Below, in pieces: positions 46,149 to 55,913 of a DNA stretch of 64,000 nucleotides. The position numbers and the translations under genes were made by a program. Under the pieces are notes generated by a model. That model saw nothing but the letters and a program-made list of their open reading frames with translations, was not told where the DNA came from and ran no database searches. Each line of letters begins with the position of its first letter. Position 1 is the stretch's first letter. The stretch is from Bifidobacterium catenulatum subsp. kashiwanohense JCM 15439 = DSM 21854 (GTDB lineage: Bacteria; Actinomycetota; Actinomycetes; Actinomycetales; Bifidobacteriaceae): assembly GCF_001042615.1 (NCBI RefSeq), contig NZ_AP012327.1, positions 1,798,001 to 1,862,000 on the forward strand. The letters are read 5' to 3'.

Positions 46149-47513
46149 CTAGTTTTTGAAGCTGTGGATTGGGGCGGGAATGCGGCCGCCACGGGTCACG
46201 AAAGCTTCGCAGCTGGTCTGGTTCACCGGAATGATCGGCGCATAGCCCATCAGTCCGCCGAAGTTGGCCATCTCCCCTACGCCTTTGCCTTCCACCGGAA
46301 TCACGCGCACGGCGGTGGTCTTCTGGTTGACCATGCCGATCGCGGCCTCGTCGGCGATGATGCCGGAAATGGTGGCTGCGGTGGTGTCTCCCGGAATGGC
46401 AATCATGTCGAGGCCGACGGAGCACACGCAGGTCATAGCCTCAAGCTTTTCGATCTTCAGGCAGCCATTGGTTGCCGCGTCGATCATGTTCTTGTCTTCG
46501 GAGACAGGGATGAACGCGCCGGAAAGTCCGCCGACGTAGGAGGACGCCATGATGCCGCCCTTCTTCACCTGGTCGTTGAGCATAGCGAGCGCCGCGGTGG
46601 TGCCCGGTGCGCCAACCTGTTCGAGGCCGATCTTCTCAAGCACTTCGCCGACGGAGTCGCCTACGGCCGGGGTTGGCGCGAGGGAAAGGTCGATGATACC
46701 GAATGGAATGCCGAGACGACGGGATGCCTCCTGTGCCACCAGCTGGCCGACGCGCGTGATCTTAAACGCGGTGCGCTTGATGGTTTCGCACAGGAATTCG
46801 AAATCCTTGCCCTTGGCCTCGTCCAATGCACGGGAGACCACACCCGGTCCGGAAACGCCGACATTAATCACCGCGTCGCCTTCGGTCACGCCATGGAAGC
46901 CGCCTGCCATGAACGGGTTGTCGTCGGGGGCATTGCAGAATGCCACGAATTTCACACATCCGTAGGAATCGTTATCTGCGGTAGCGTGTGCGATGTCTTT
47001 GATGATGTGGCCGAGCAGCTCGACGGAGTTCATGTCGATGCCGGTTTTGGTGGATCCCACATTGACAGACGAGCAGACAATGTCGGTTTCGCTCAGCGCC
47101 TTCGGCAGGGAGCGGATGAGCAGCTCTTCAGCAGGGGTCATGGACTTGGATACGAGCGCGGAGTAGCCGCCGATCAGGTCGACGCCGACCTTCTTCGCCG
47201 CACGGTCAAGCGCATGCGCAATTTTCACGAAGTCCTCAGAGCTCTTGCAGGAGCTTGCGCCGACCAGGGAAATCGGGGTGACGGTGATGCGCTTGTTGAC
47301 GATCGGAATGCCGTAGTCGCGTTCGATGGCCTGGCCAGTAGATACGAGATCCTTGGCATACGTGGTGATCTTGCTATAGATGTTCTCACAGACCTCGTCG
47401 ACGCTGTCGGCCGCGCAGTCCAGCAGGCTGATGCCCATGGTAATAGTGCGCACGTCGAGCTTCTCCTGCTCGATCATCTGGTTGGTCTCGTGGACCTCCA
47501 TGATATTCAGCAT
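46149..47513 (-). CDS. UPF0210 / PFL-family protein
   Basis: 454 residues of a widely conserved family (UPF0210) of unproved function, with a fold related to glycyl radical-type barrels. Conserved blocks seen are [52 protein letters not shown] and a [12 protein letters not shown] loop. It is typically encoded next to a short ACT-domain gene, as here (66 nt upstream). AAGGAAAAACC precedes the ATG. The pair is thought to be functionally linked, with the ACT protein as a possible ligand sensor (inference). Confidence 0.9.
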   Translation of the reverse strand: MLNIMEVHETNQMIEQEKLDVRTITMGISLLDCAADSVDEVCENIYSKITTYAKDLVSTGQAIERDYGIPIVNKRITVTPISLVGASSCKSSEDFVKIAHALDRAAKKVGVDLIGGYSALVSKSMTPAEELLIRSLPKALSETDIVCSSVNVGSTKTGIDMNSVELLGHIIKDIAHATADNDSYGCVKFVAFCNAPDDNPFMAGGFHGVTEGDAVINVGVSGPGVVSRALDEAKGKDFEFLCETIKRTAFKITRVGQLVAQEASRRLGIPFGIIDLSLAPTPAVGDSVGEVLEKIGLEQVGAPGTTAALAMLNDQVKKGGIMASSYVGGLSGAFIPVSEDKNMIDAATNGCLKIEKLEAMTCVCSVGLDMIAIPGDTTAATISGIIADEAAIGMVNQKTTAVRVIPVEGKGVGEMANFGGLMGYAPIIPVNQTSCEAFVTRGGRIPAPIHSFKN

Positions 47514-47579
47514 GGTTTTTCCTTACGATTAGTACGATTCGTGGCTTTGATTACTTGCGTGACTCACGTATGCCGCGGA

Positions 47580-47852
47580 TCAGATGCGGTGCATCTTAGT
47601 AAAGATCTCCTCGCGCTGGCAGCGAATGCGCACGCCAATCTCCTCGCCAAGCTTGTCGAGATCGTCCACGACCTCGCCGAATTCCTTGTCGGCATTGGAA
47701 TAATCCACAATCATCATCATGTTGAAGAAACCGTCGATGATGGTCTGGGAAATGTCAAGCACGTTGACCTGATGTTCGGAAAGGTATGTGCAGACGCGTG
47801 CGATGATGCCGACAGTATCCTGGCCGACGACGGTGATGATTGCCTTGTTCAT
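47580..47852 (-). CDS. ACT-domain protein (UPF0237)
   Basis: 90 residues forming a single ACT regulatory domain: IITVVGQDTVGIIARVCTYL, then NVLDISQTI and FFNMMMIVDY. It is the usual upstream partner of UPF0210 proteins. ACT domains bind small ligands, often amino acids; none can be named here. AGGGAG lies four nt before the ATG. Confidence 0.92.
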   Translation of the reverse strand: MNKAIITVVGQDTVGIIARVCTYLSEHQVNVLDISQTIIDGFFNMMMIVDYSNADKEFGEVVDDLDKLGEEIGVRIRCQREEIFTKMHRI

Positions 47853-47926
47853 GGAACTCCCTAAACGTGAGGTGCGAATATCCAGTTACCGTCTCGGCAA
47901 ATTGCCGGACGTGTGCTCAAGTATAG

Positions 47927-47956
47927 GAAAGGCACGTGCCAAAACACGTGCCTTTC
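47927..47956 (-). terminator. Terminator of the beta-fructoside operon
   Basis: GAAAGGCACGTG (47927-47938) and CACGTGCCTTTC (47945-47956) form a perfect 12-bp stem with a six-nt loop. It lies 64 nt past the GH32 stop and before the ACT gene. Confidence 0.75.
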
Positions 47957-48019
47957 GTCTATTTGCCTTACATACTGAGATGACTGCCGGTCATCACCTG
48001 CCTCTGCAGCAGCTGTATG

Positions 48020-49930
48020 TCACCGCCAGATGTCATCAAGCACACGCACATCCACGCAATCGACCTTGCCGTTAGCAACAAAACGGAACTCACCATCGCC
48101 GTCCGCACCTTGGAACAGCATGCTGCCGGCCGCTTCGCCGTTGTTAAGGAAGACTTCCACCACATTACGGTCGAAGAAGATTTCGACGCGACGCACATCG
48201 GCGATGCCGCTATCGAAATCGATGTCGTCCACGACTGTTCCCTTCGTGACCAGTCGGGTCACGCCATCGCGACGCTGCAGCTGCAATTCCATCGAATTAC
48301 CATTGGCGGGATTAGTACCGGTCGCGATGAGCATTGTGAAATCGTCATCGTCAGCCAGATGCATGTCCGTGTAATACGCGTTGTTCGGCACAATAAAGAA
48401 GGTCCCGTTTTCGTCTGCATGCGCTTCCAAACGATCGCCTAGCAGCTGCTCGTACACTTCCTTGACAGGACGGCTGGTCAAGCGGCCGTCACGCACGTGC
48501 AGTTCACGTGGCAGCGACATCATGCCGTTGGCAATGCACGGCTTTTCCACACGCATCGCGGGAAAGTCGGTATACCAGCCGAATACGATACGGCGGCCGT
48601 CGTCGGCAGCAAAGCTTTGTGTCGCGTAGTAGCCGGTACCGAAATCACACCAATCACTGTTCCCTACCTGCAAACGTGGACCTTCGGCGGTGTCCTTGAG
48701 ATCACCAACATACCAACGCACCTGCTGGAAACGACCTTGCTTGTCACAGTAGTGCATCAACGCGCCGATGGCGACCGTCTTGCCGTCGAGCTGGAACAGG
48801 TCAGGACATTCGTAGGTACGCGATAGCTGGTGGCCGAAATCGGCGAGCACCGGTCCTTCATACTGCCACGTCACGTTGCGCTTGAGCGGTTTCTTCGCGG
48901 AGAAGAGCGCCATGGCAGGCACCGTATCCATATTGGGCTTGTCGGCGCCGGGCCTGCCTTGCGGACCGCACGTAAACCAGCCGTCTGTACCCTGTACGCT
49001 GATGCCAGGCGCCGCGGAGGACACAGCATCAGTATCGAATTCGGAGACCGGCAGATTCGTGGCGGTCACCATGTAAGCGCGTTCCGGATTGATCGCCTCG
49101 CCGGACATGCCGGTTTCCACCTTCGGATCACGGAAATCGAAGCCAAAACCATCGTTAACGCGCAACGCGACCGGAGATTCGACACTCACATGCACGCCAT
49201 CCTCACACAAGCAGGTGGTCTGGTATTCAGTAACAGACGATTCGTCTCCGCGAGTCTCCAGGTGCCGGGTCAGGTACAGGCGAATAGCGGCCGCATCATC
49301 ACCCTTGCAAGGATTGTCACACGCATCCACCGTCACCGCGGATCCGGAGAACGCGCCACCAACGATGCGTTCGTCGATATGCAGCTCCGGCTGCGGTTCG
49401 AGGAAGATTGGCAGGTGCGTCCAATGCACCAGATCGCGGCTCACCGCATGGCCCCAGTGCATATTGTCCCAGCCAAAACCATACGGATTGAATTGGTAGA
49501 ACAGATGGTAGCGTCCTTGGAAACGACACAGGCCGTTAGGATCATTCATCCAGCGAGCGAATGGCTCGAAATGCGCCGCAGGACGAGCGAAACGATCATA
49601 GATCTGCTCCAGCGTCGGCTGTGTATCCCATTCATTGTCGTACGGATTCATGCTGATGAAACGCACGCCTTCATCAAGGAGATTCTCACACTCGGACAAG
49701 TAGGCGAACCGTACGGTCAGTCGGAGCGCACTCACCGTAATACGCACGTTCGTCGGCACCGGAATCAAGAAATGGTGGCGACGCTCGGCCACCGGCATGG
49801 CATGGCTGGCGATTTGATGGCCGTCCCCGTCTGTAATGGTGACGGCAGCGTCATCGCCGCATCTTTCGGCGAATAATTCCAGCAAACGGTAGCCGCCGGT
49901 TTCGATGGCAACGGAATAGTTGTCAGGCAT
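48020..49930 (-). CDS. GH32 beta-fructofuranosidase
   Basis: Hydrolyses terminal beta-fructosides such as sucrose or short fructo-oligosaccharides in the cytoplasm; no signal peptide. The nucleophile motif WMNDPNG (~127), FRDPK (~267) and acid/base motif YECPDLF (~374) are intact, followed by the C-terminal beta-sandwich. 636 residues is longer than many GH32 enzymes because ~110 residues precede the catalytic propeller. GGAGGAG before the ATG at 49930 sets the start; a GTG at 49945 opens the frame. It is the last gene of the uptake operon, so the imported sugar is probably a beta-fructoside. Chain-length preference cannot be read. Confidence 0.93.
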   Translation of the reverse strand: MPDNYSVAIETGGYRLLELFAERCGDDAAVTITDGDGHQIASHAMPVAERRHHFLIPVPTNVRITVSALRLTVRFAYLSECENLLDEGVRFISMNPYDNEWDTQPTLEQIYDRFARPAAHFEPFARWMNDPNGLCRFQGRYHLFYQFNPYGFGWDNMHWGHAVSRDLVHWTHLPIFLEPQPELHIDERIVGGAFSGSAVTVDACDNPCKGDDAAAIRLYLTRHLETRGDESSVTEYQTTCLCEDGVHVSVESPVALRVNDGFGFDFRDPKVETGMSGEAINPERAYMVTATNLPVSEFDTDAVSSAAPGISVQGTDGWFTCGPQGRPGADKPNMDTVPAMALFSAKKPLKRNVTWQYEGPVLADFGHQLSRTYECPDLFQLDGKTVAIGALMHYCDKQGRFQQVRWYVGDLKDTAEGPRLQVGNSDWCDFGTGYYATQSFAADDGRRIVFGWYTDFPAMRVEKPCIANGMMSLPRELHVRDGRLTSRPVKEVYEQLLGDRLEAHADENGTFFIVPNNAYYTDMHLADDDDFTMLIATGTNPANGNSMELQLQRRDGVTRLVTKGTVVDDIDFDSGIADVRRVEIFFDRNVVEVFLNNGEAAGSMLFQGADGDGEFRFVANGKVDCVDVRVLDDIWR

Positions 49931-49949
49931 AATAATCTCCTCCACAACG

Positions 49950-49972
49950 CCACATGATCGGATATCACGTGG
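49950..49972. promoter_or_regulatory. Near-palindrome before the GH32 gene
   Basis: CCACATGAT and ATCACGTGG form a 9-nt-arm inverted repeat with one mismatch in the gap between the LacI stop and the GH32 RBS. It could attenuate readthrough from lacI or bind a regulator. Confidence 0.35.
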
Positions 49973-50028
49973 CTACGCATTGAAAAACAGATAATCGGAA
50001 AACTAAATATGAAAAAAGGGAACGTCCG

Positions 50029-51120
50029 TCACGGCACGATGGAATCGCGTTCGATGATGCGGCAGCGCAATGCTGTTTTGCTGCCATCACGTTGCCTCTG
50101 CACCGCCATGCCACGATCGGACTCAAGATCAGCTACGGCCTTGTCGCCGTCAAGTATGGCGACAAGTTGCCGAACCGCTTCAAAACCCATCTCATAATGG
50201 GGCAGTTCCAGCGTAGTCAGTGATGGTTTAATCACATTAGTGATGAACGGCTGGTTATCGATGCTGATCACCGACACGTCAGCGCCGATGCGCACTCCGC
50301 GTTCGCGTGCGGCTTCGTAGATGAAAGTGGCGCGCACATCGTTGAAACAAAAGATGCCGTCCGGCTTGATTTCGTCGAACACCCGCGTCGCCTCAGCAGC
50401 AGCGTTGGTCGTCTCCAATACATTGACGACCAAAGCGTCATCGAATGGAATGCCCGCTTCCGCAAGCGCACGTCGGTAACCAGTCAGACGTTGACCTTGC
50501 GCGACGATGGGGGTTGCGGAACCGTAGTAGACAATGCGTCTGCATCCAGCTTTGATCAGACGGTCGGTGGCGTCATACCCCGCCAGTTCATCATCGGGGT
50601 AGACCGAGGGAACTCGCCCCGCTGCATCCTCACTGTCCACCACCACGGTCGGGCTGCCTTCCAAGACTTCGGGAATGTCCACTTTGCGGTGGAACATCAT
50701 GGCGTATAGGAAGCCATCCACGTTGTATCGGAGCAGGGCGGATATTTCTTGGTTCTCGAGTTCAGCGTCATTATTGGTGTTCGTGGTAAGCAGTATGTAT
50801 CCGAGCTTGCTCGCGGCATCCTGCGCACCTTCGAATACCTTGCTCGCGTACGGGGTCGTGGCGATCTCATCGGTCACAAATCCCAAGGCGTTGGATTTGT
50901 TGGTACGTAGGGTACGCGCCACGGAATTGGGCTTGTACCCCATGTTCTCGGCAGTCGCACGGATTTTCTGCGCAACCGCCTTGCTGACGCGATTGTGATC
51001 CCTATTGTTCATAACCAAAGACACAGTGCATACGGAAACACCCGCTTCCTTAGCTATGTCTTTGATGGATACCAATCGTTTGGACCTGTTCACTCGTTGC
51101 CTTACTGACGACTGCGCCAT
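50029..51120 (-). CDS. LacI-family transcription regulator
   Basis: 363 residues. The N-terminal helix-turn-helix and hinge (VSIKDIAKEAGVSVCTVSLVMN, then RVSKAVAQKIR and GYKPNSVARTL) precede a periplasmic-binding-protein-type effector domain. The RBS AGGGGGGTGA before the ATG at 51120 selects MAQSSVRQR over the frame opening at 51153. It is embedded between the DUF624 and GH32 genes of the uptake operon, so it is likely to be the local regulator and autoregulated. The TTAATCGT-type sites upstream of the binding-protein gene are candidate operators. Confidence 0.92.
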   Translation of the reverse strand: MAQSSVRQRVNRSKRLVSIKDIAKEAGVSVCTVSLVMNNRDHNRVSKAVAQKIRATAENMGYKPNSVARTLRTNKSNALGFVTDEIATTPYASKVFEGAQDAASKLGYILLTTNTNNDAELENQEISALLRYNVDGFLYAMMFHRKVDIPEVLEGSPTVVVDSEDAAGRVPSVYPDDELAGYDATDRLIKAGCRRIVYYGSATPIVAQGQRLTGYRRALAEAGIPFDDALVVNVLETTNAAAEATRVFDEIKPDGIFCFNDVRATFIYEAARERGVRIGADVSVISIDNQPFITNVIKPSLTTLELPHYEMGFEAVRQLVAILDGDKAVADLESDRGMAVQRQRDGSKTALRCRIIERDSIVP

Positions 51121-51149
51121 TTTATCACCCCCCTTTTTTTGCGAACATG

Positions 51150-51827
51150 TCACGATGTCTGGTTTCGGGCGTGGCCCGTGCTCTGTTCCATGCGGTCATG
51201 AATGTCCATTCCAGGCAGACGACCGAATGAATAAATAATCCAGGCTGTGCAGAACATCGGCAGCGACAAGCCGAACACCATGAGAATTCCAGGCCATTGC
51301 ACCCATACAAGCACGGTAAGAATCAGCAGTCCGACCTGCAGAAAGCTGCACAACGGGCGTGCCACAATCATCGCCAGTGTTGTACGAACAATCCAGATGG
51401 GACTCTCTTCATAGTTCGCGCGCACTACCCAAACCAAGGACGAGAACACTGCCAAAACTACGATGATGAGCAGCAGCACGCCGGAAACCATGATGTCGAA
51501 ATCGCCGCGAGCATGCCAGTTCATCACGTAGTAGTCGACGATGACCACGGCCCAGAGAATAATCAAAGGCCAACCGAAAAGATTCGCGCGCTTGACTTCG
51601 CTTTTCCAGAAGTCGTGGAACGTCTTCCAAACTTCCTTGGCCCGCATTGAACGGTCCTCAGAAAGCACCCACGCACGGAACGTAGCCTGCGCAGCTGCGA
51701 ACGAGGGGAGAAATCCTAGCACGACGGCTCCCATCAGAGTGTGCGCGAGTATGGCCACGTTGACCACGAAAATCGCGACTAGCAGACGGCAGAACCGCTC
51801 GTAGGCCACAGAGAAGCGGGCAAGCAT
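51150..51827 (-). CDS. DUF624 (YesL-like) membrane protein
   Basis: 225 residues with about five membrane helices (LVAIFVVNVAILAHTLMGAVV, LIILWAVVIVDYYV, LLLIIVVLAVFSSLVWVV and others). This family accompanies carbohydrate ABC transporters of the LplB/YtcP type in Gram-positives, but its biochemical job is not established. Its stop is 29 nt from the LacI start and its start 61 nt from the permease stop, all in one direction. Confidence 0.88.
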   Translation of the reverse strand: MLARFSVAYERFCRLLVAIFVVNVAILAHTLMGAVVLGFLPSFAAAQATFRAWVLSEDRSMRAKEVWKTFHDFWKSEVKRANLFGWPLIILWAVVIVDYYVMNWHARGDFDIMVSGVLLLIIVVLAVFSSLVWVVRANYEESPIWIVRTTLAMIVARPLCSFLQVGLLILTVLVWVQWPGILMVFGLSLPMFCTAWIIYSFGRLPGMDIHDRMEQSTGHARNQTS

Positions 51828-51888
51828 AGCGAATCCTTTCTATCGGCTGGCTTTTAGATTGGTTGTCTCTTGTCGAATTGCGTTTGAC

Positions 51889-52824
51889 TCAACCCTTGAC
51901 CGCGCCGAGCATCACACCCTTGTTGAAGTACTTCTGCAAGAACGGATAGAGCACAAGCAGAGGCAGAGTAGAGACGATGATGATGCCGAACTTGATCTGA
52001 TCGGCGGCCTGCTGCTGCGCAGCTGCGTTGACATTGGTTCCAGTACCCTGCGCCACCAGTAGCAACTGCTGCAACACCACCTGCAATGGCTGCTTCTTGT
52101 CGTCGGTGATGTAGATAAGGCCCGTCATGAAATCGTTCCAGTGGCCGACAAAGTAGTACAGACCAATTACAGCCAGAATCGCGGAGCTTAACGGCAGCAC
52201 AATCTTGAAGAAGTAGCCAAAGTAGCTCAGCCCGTCGATCTGGGCCGCGTCGAAGAGCTCTTCGGGGATAGAGGTTTCGAAGAAGGAGCGGGCCACGATC
52301 ACGTTGTACACGGAAACCGCGCCAGGCAGGATGAACACCCACATGCTGTTGTTGATGCCGAGGCTCTTGTACAGCAGGTAGTTCGGAATCAGGCCGCCGG
52401 CGATGAACATGGTCACGGTGAACAGGAACATGATCACGCGTCGCGGCTTGAACTCGCGACGAGATAGCGCGAAGGCGCAGGGAATGGTCACTGCCATGTT
52501 GACCGCGGTGCCGACCACTGAATAGATGATGGTGTTGAGATAGCCCTGCCAGATGCGCTGGTTGGCGAACACCTTAGCATAGCCAACGAAGGTCACACCC
52601 TTGGGTAGTAGCAGCACTTCACCGCCGGCCACGGCGTTCGGATTTGAAAATGATGCGATGACCACGAACCACAGCGGGTAGAGCACCGCCACAATGGTCA
52701 GGAGCAGCAGCACATTGATGATGCCCGACACCGCCAGGTCACCCGGCTTCTGCTTCTGGCGCACGTGCTTGTTCCAGGGAATGTCGTTCTTGTTCTGGGT
52801 AACAGCCTCAATTGTTGCAGACAT
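51889..52824 (-). CDS. Carbohydrate ABC transporter permease (LplC/YtcP type)
   Basis: 311 residues with six membrane helices and the permease EAA loop (ETSIPEELFDAAQIDGLSYFG). The cytoplasmic N-terminus is charged. With the partner permease 12 nt upstream it forms the membrane channel of a CUT1-type importer. No ATPase gene is in the operon, so a shared MsiK-type ATPase elsewhere on the chromosome is expected, as in other bifidobacterial sugar importers (inference). Confidence 0.93.
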   Translation of the reverse strand: MSATIEAVTQNKNDIPWNKHVRQKQKPGDLAVSGIINVLLLLTIVAVLYPLWFVVIASFSNPNAVAGGEVLLLPKGVTFVGYAKVFANQRIWQGYLNTIIYSVVGTAVNMAVTIPCAFALSRREFKPRRVIMFLFTVTMFIAGGLIPNYLLYKSLGINNSMWVFILPGAVSVYNVIVARSFFETSIPEELFDAAQIDGLSYFGYFFKIVLPLSSAILAVIGLYYFVGHWNDFMTGLIYITDDKKQPLQVVLQQLLLVAQGTGTNVNAAAQQQAADQIKFGIIIVSTLPLLVLYPFLQKYFNKGVMLGAVKG

Positions 52825-52836
52825 GATAAAACCCTT

Positions 52837-53808
52837 CTAGAAAATGCTCGTATCGGAAACGCGCTTGGCGATTGCATTCGCGGTGATCAGGAAGATGAAG
52901 TTGACCAAGGTGTTGAACAGGCCGATTGCCGTCGAATACGAGTATTGGCCGTTGATAATACCGATTTTGTAGGTGTATGTGGCGATGACTTCGGTGGCCG
53001 GCATGTTCAGCGAGTTCTGCATCAGATAGATCTTGTCGAAGCCCACGTTGAGCACGGAGCCCATGTTCATGATGAGCAGGATCGCACATGTCGGCATGAT
53101 CGCAGGAATATCGACGTAGCGAATCAACTGCAGACGGCCTGCACCGTCGATCTTCGCCGCCTCGTACAGCGATGTGTTCACACCGGCGAGCGCAGCCAGG
53201 TAGATGATGGAGTTCCAACCAACATGCTGCCAGACTTCGGAGATCCAATAGACCGCGGTGATGGCGCTGGTGGAGCCCATCAGTGATTCATCACCGAAGA
53301 AGCGACCGAGAATGCCGGTACCAGGAGTCAGGAAGATGTTGAGCATGGAGACGATGACCACCACGGAGATGAAGTGGGGCATGTAGGTGATCGTTTGTAC
53401 GAAACCCTTGATTTTCTTAGAACCGATCTGATTGATCAGCAGGGCCAGAATAATCGGAAAGATGAAGCCCATGACCAGTGTCCAAAGGGAAATGCGGATG
53501 GTGTTGGTCATGATCTCGCCAAACAGCGGGTTGTGGAAGAATTCCAGGAAGTATTTGAAACCGACGAATTTGCCGCCGGTCAGGCCTTTGGTCGGATCGA
53601 ACTCGCGGAAGGCGAGCTGGATGCCCCACATCGGCACGTAGGAGAACAGTCCCACGAAGAACAATGCCGGAGCGGAAAGAATCCACAACTGCCAGTAGCG
53701 ACGTAAATGGTCGGCGATGCGATCGAGCAGACCTGGTTTCTTGCGGTCGGGAGCCGCTTCCATCGTCACGGTCCGTGCAGCAACGCCTTGCGATGTTTGT
53801 GCACTCAT
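52837..53808 (-). CDS. Carbohydrate ABC transporter permease (LplB type)
   Basis: 323 residues from the ATG at 53808, which has GGAGACC upstream; the frame opens at 53844. Six membrane helices and the EAA loop (VNTSLYEAAKIDGAGRLQLI) are visible. It is the first of the two permeases and lies 106 nt behind the binding-protein gene, with a hairpin in the gap. Confidence 0.93.
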   Translation of the reverse strand: MSAQTSQGVAARTVTMEAAPDRKKPGLLDRIADHLRRYWQLWILSAPALFFVGLFSYVPMWGIQLAFREFDPTKGLTGGKFVGFKYFLEFFHNPLFGEIMTNTIRISLWTLVMGFIFPIILALLINQIGSKKIKGFVQTITYMPHFISVVVIVSMLNIFLTPGTGILGRFFGDESLMGSTSAITAVYWISEVWQHVGWNSIIYLAALAGVNTSLYEAAKIDGAGRLQLIRYVDIPAIMPTCAILLIMNMGSVLNVGFDKIYLMQNSLNMPATEVIATYTYKIGIINGQYSYSTAIGLFNTLVNFIFLITANAIAKRVSDTSIF

Positions 53809-53848
53809 GTTGGTCTCCAATTTAGGATGATTGCTAGGGAACAAAAAT

Positions 53849-53902
53849 GCGGGGTCCGGCGGCAGTCACGGGAGAGAAACGAACCCGTGCGATGGACCCC
53901 GC
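53849..53902 (-). promoter_or_regulatory. Intercistronic hairpin behind the binding-protein gene
   Basis: GCGGGGTCC (53849-53857) pairs with GGACCCCGC (53894-53902), enclosing a second CACGGG/CCCGTG stem. There is no strong U-run. Such stems after a solute-binding-protein gene often stabilise or partly terminate the transcript so that more binding protein than permease is made. Confidence 0.55.
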
Positions 53903-53914
53903 GGTATTACTTGG

Positions 53915-55522
53915 CTACTTGGTGTACTTGTCGTACCACTTCTGCCAAATCTTGATGTTGGCGTCGAGGCCGAGGGTCGGTTCGGACACCTTTTTCACGT
54001 AGGCATCCCATTCCTTGTCGATGCCGCCCTTCTGGACCCACTTCGCGATCTGGTTGTTCGCGTAGTTGGAGATGGCGGTGTTGTTGTTTTGCAGGGTGTT
54101 GGAGTCCTCGGTATCCGGGCGCACGTAAATCGGTACGACATCCTTGACGCCGTCGACGCGGTTGCGCGCCTCACGAATGGCCAAATCGGACGCAGTGACC
54201 TGGTCGGCGTTGGTGTCGTTGACCATCTTCACGTCGTCGCGAATCCAGCCACCGAAGCGGTCCTGCAGGGCGACGGCGCGGGTATCAGGATATTCGGCGT
54301 AGGCTTTAGCCTTGTCGATGGTGTACTGGTGGTCGCCGTCATCGGAGACGATATCCGGAATAGAGCCGAAGAATCCAGCCACGGAAAGCTTCTCGCCATA
54401 CATGGCGTCGATCACCTTGTAGATGGCGTCCTGGTTGGCTGCGTTCGGGTTGACGGTCAGGCCGGAACCGGAGTAGGCCCAGCGGCAGGCGTCCTGGGAA
54501 TAATCCCACTTGACCTGGGAGTCGGGCGTGGAGGCGTCCTTCTTCAGCGGCGGCAGGGTGACGTACTGGTCGCCAAGCGCGTTGCCGTATTCGGCGTAGT
54601 TGGACCAACCGAAGGAGACGCCGGTCAGCGCGGTCTTGCCGTCACTGACGGTCTGCGAAGTGTATTGCGAGGCGTCGCGGGTGAGCACATCCTTCGGGAT
54701 AAGGCCCTTGGCCATGAGTCCGTGCAGGTAGGAGACGACGTCCTTGAGCGCGTCGGAGGTGTAATAGCTCTTAACCTTGCCGTTGTCCACATAATAGCCC
54801 TGTTCGGAAGCGCCGCCGCCCATGAAGGAGGTGACCACGCCTTCGGAGTTCATCAGCGTCAGAGGGCTCCACAGGCCGAAACCGAGGCTGCGGATATTCA
54901 TCGGCACCTCATCAGCCTTGCCGTTGCCGTTCGGATCCTGGGTCTTGAATGCATCGAGCACGTTCTCGAGCTCGTCCCAAGTGGTCGGCATCTGGAGTCC
55001 CAGCTTGTCCAGCCAGGTCTTGTTGATGAACATGTGAGTGCCGGAAACCTCGTAACCCTTGCCGCGGTCGGAGGGCAGCATGGCGATCTTGGTGCCATCG
55101 GTAACGTACTTCGCGGCGCCCGGCTGGGCCTTGAGGAACTTCTTGACGTTCGGCATCTTGTCCAGATGCGGCTTGAGATCCTCGAAATAGGTGCTGTACT
55201 TGGCCGCATCCACCATGCTGAACAGGCTCAAGCCAATGTCCGGGAATTCACCGGCGGCCATCTTGGCGCTCTTCTGCTGACCCCAAGCGTTGTCGGAGAC
55301 TTCCTGCCACTTGATGGTGCAATCGCAGGCGGCTTCCAGATCCTTGGTGTACTGGGTGTCCTGCATCGGATGGTCGGTCACGTTGCGACGAACCAGAATG
55401 TTGACGATTGGCTTGCCGTTCTCGTCTGTGGTGGCCTGCTTGTTGCCGCAGGCGGCAAACGTCGTGACCATAGTCGCGACTGCAGCTATTGATGCCAACA
55501 GGCGAACACTTCTTCGTGCCAT
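53915..55522 (-). CDS. Lipoprotein sugar-binding protein of an ABC transporter
   Basis: 535 residues, family 1 extracellular solute-binding protein of the LipO/YtcQ size class. It has a lipoprotein signal: basic start (MARRSVRLL), hydrophobic stretch and lipobox FAAC, with Cys25 as the likely modified residue. The mature part is a two-lobed binding protein. GAAGGAG precedes the ATG. It is first in the operon (permeases, DUF624, LacI, GH32), so the ligand is probably a beta-fructoside such as fructo-oligosaccharide. Ligand identity is inference from the GH32 enzyme. Confidence 0.93.
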   Translation of the reverse strand: MARRSVRLLASIAAVATMVTTFAACGNKQATTDENGKPIVNILVRRNVTDHPMQDTQYTKDLEAACDCTIKWQEVSDNAWGQQKSAKMAAGEFPDIGLSLFSMVDAAKYSTYFEDLKPHLDKMPNVKKFLKAQPGAAKYVTDGTKIAMLPSDRGKGYEVSGTHMFINKTWLDKLGLQMPTTWDELENVLDAFKTQDPNGNGKADEVPMNIRSLGFGLWSPLTLMNSEGVVTSFMGGGASEQGYYVDNGKVKSYYTSDALKDVVSYLHGLMAKGLIPKDVLTRDASQYTSQTVSDGKTALTGVSFGWSNYAEYGNALGDQYVTLPPLKKDASTPDSQVKWDYSQDACRWAYSGSGLTVNPNAANQDAIYKVIDAMYGEKLSVAGFFGSIPDIVSDDGDHQYTIDKAKAYAEYPDTRAVALQDRFGGWIRDDVKMVNDTNADQVTASDLAIREARNRVDGVKDVVPIYVRPDTEDSNTLQNNNTAISNYANNQIAKWVQKGGIDKEWDAYVKKVSEPTLGLDANIKIWQKWYDKYTK

Positions 55523-55629
55523 GATTAGGCTCCTTCTTCCTTGATGTTTCCTCCCCGTACCGATGTAAGACGCACCGGTACGACCCCGTCAGCCACTTGC
55601 TTTGTGGTTGTTTCCTTGCGGTGGTTAAC

Positions 55630-55657
55630 ACTATAAATCGTTAATCGTTTATCTCAA
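55630..55657 (-). promoter_or_regulatory. Promoter of the beta-fructoside operon
   Basis: On the minus strand TTGAGA (55657-55652) and TATAGT (55635-55630) are separated by 16 nt, about 110 nt before the binding-protein ATG. Confidence 0.6.
55641..55652. promoter_or_regulatory. Candidate LacI operator between -35 and -10
   Basis: TTAATCGTTTAT resembles the LacI/CcpA-family consensus TTAAACGTTTAA with its central CG. It occupies the promoter spacer, where binding would block RNA polymerase. GTTAACACT repeats flank it on both sides (55624-55632 and 55660-55668). Confidence 0.5.
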
Positions 55658-55764
55658 TAGTTAACACTCTCATCGACCAGTCCCCCCAGCATCACAAACG
55701 TAAACTTCGGCTCCATACCGCCGTTCTTGCAGAACACCGGAATCACCCACATCGCGACACGCCG

Positions 55765-55776
55765 TTAATCGTATAA
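55765..55776. promoter_or_regulatory. Second candidate LacI operator
   Basis: TTAATCGTATAA shares TTAATCGT with the promoter site, 124 bp further upstream. Two such sites could allow looping by a LacI tetramer or a dimer pair. Confidence 0.4.
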
Positions 55777-55880
55777 CGTATCGTTTTTCATCAAATACAC
55801 GTACCGCCCATCCACTGCACGCACAAAAACGTAGCCGCACAGGACGGCCACCAAGTCGACACGTCGCTACTTACGAAAGA

Positions 55881-55913
55881 TGCTCCCCTCCTTCAGGAAG
55901 GAGGAGGGGAGCA
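55881..55913. terminator. Orphan hairpin, possible terminator
   Basis: GCTCCCCTCC (55882-55891) and GGAGGGGAGC (55903-55912) pair perfectly. On the minus strand it is followed by ATCTTTCG. It is the second hairpin beyond galK and could be a back-up terminator. Confidence 0.45.
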
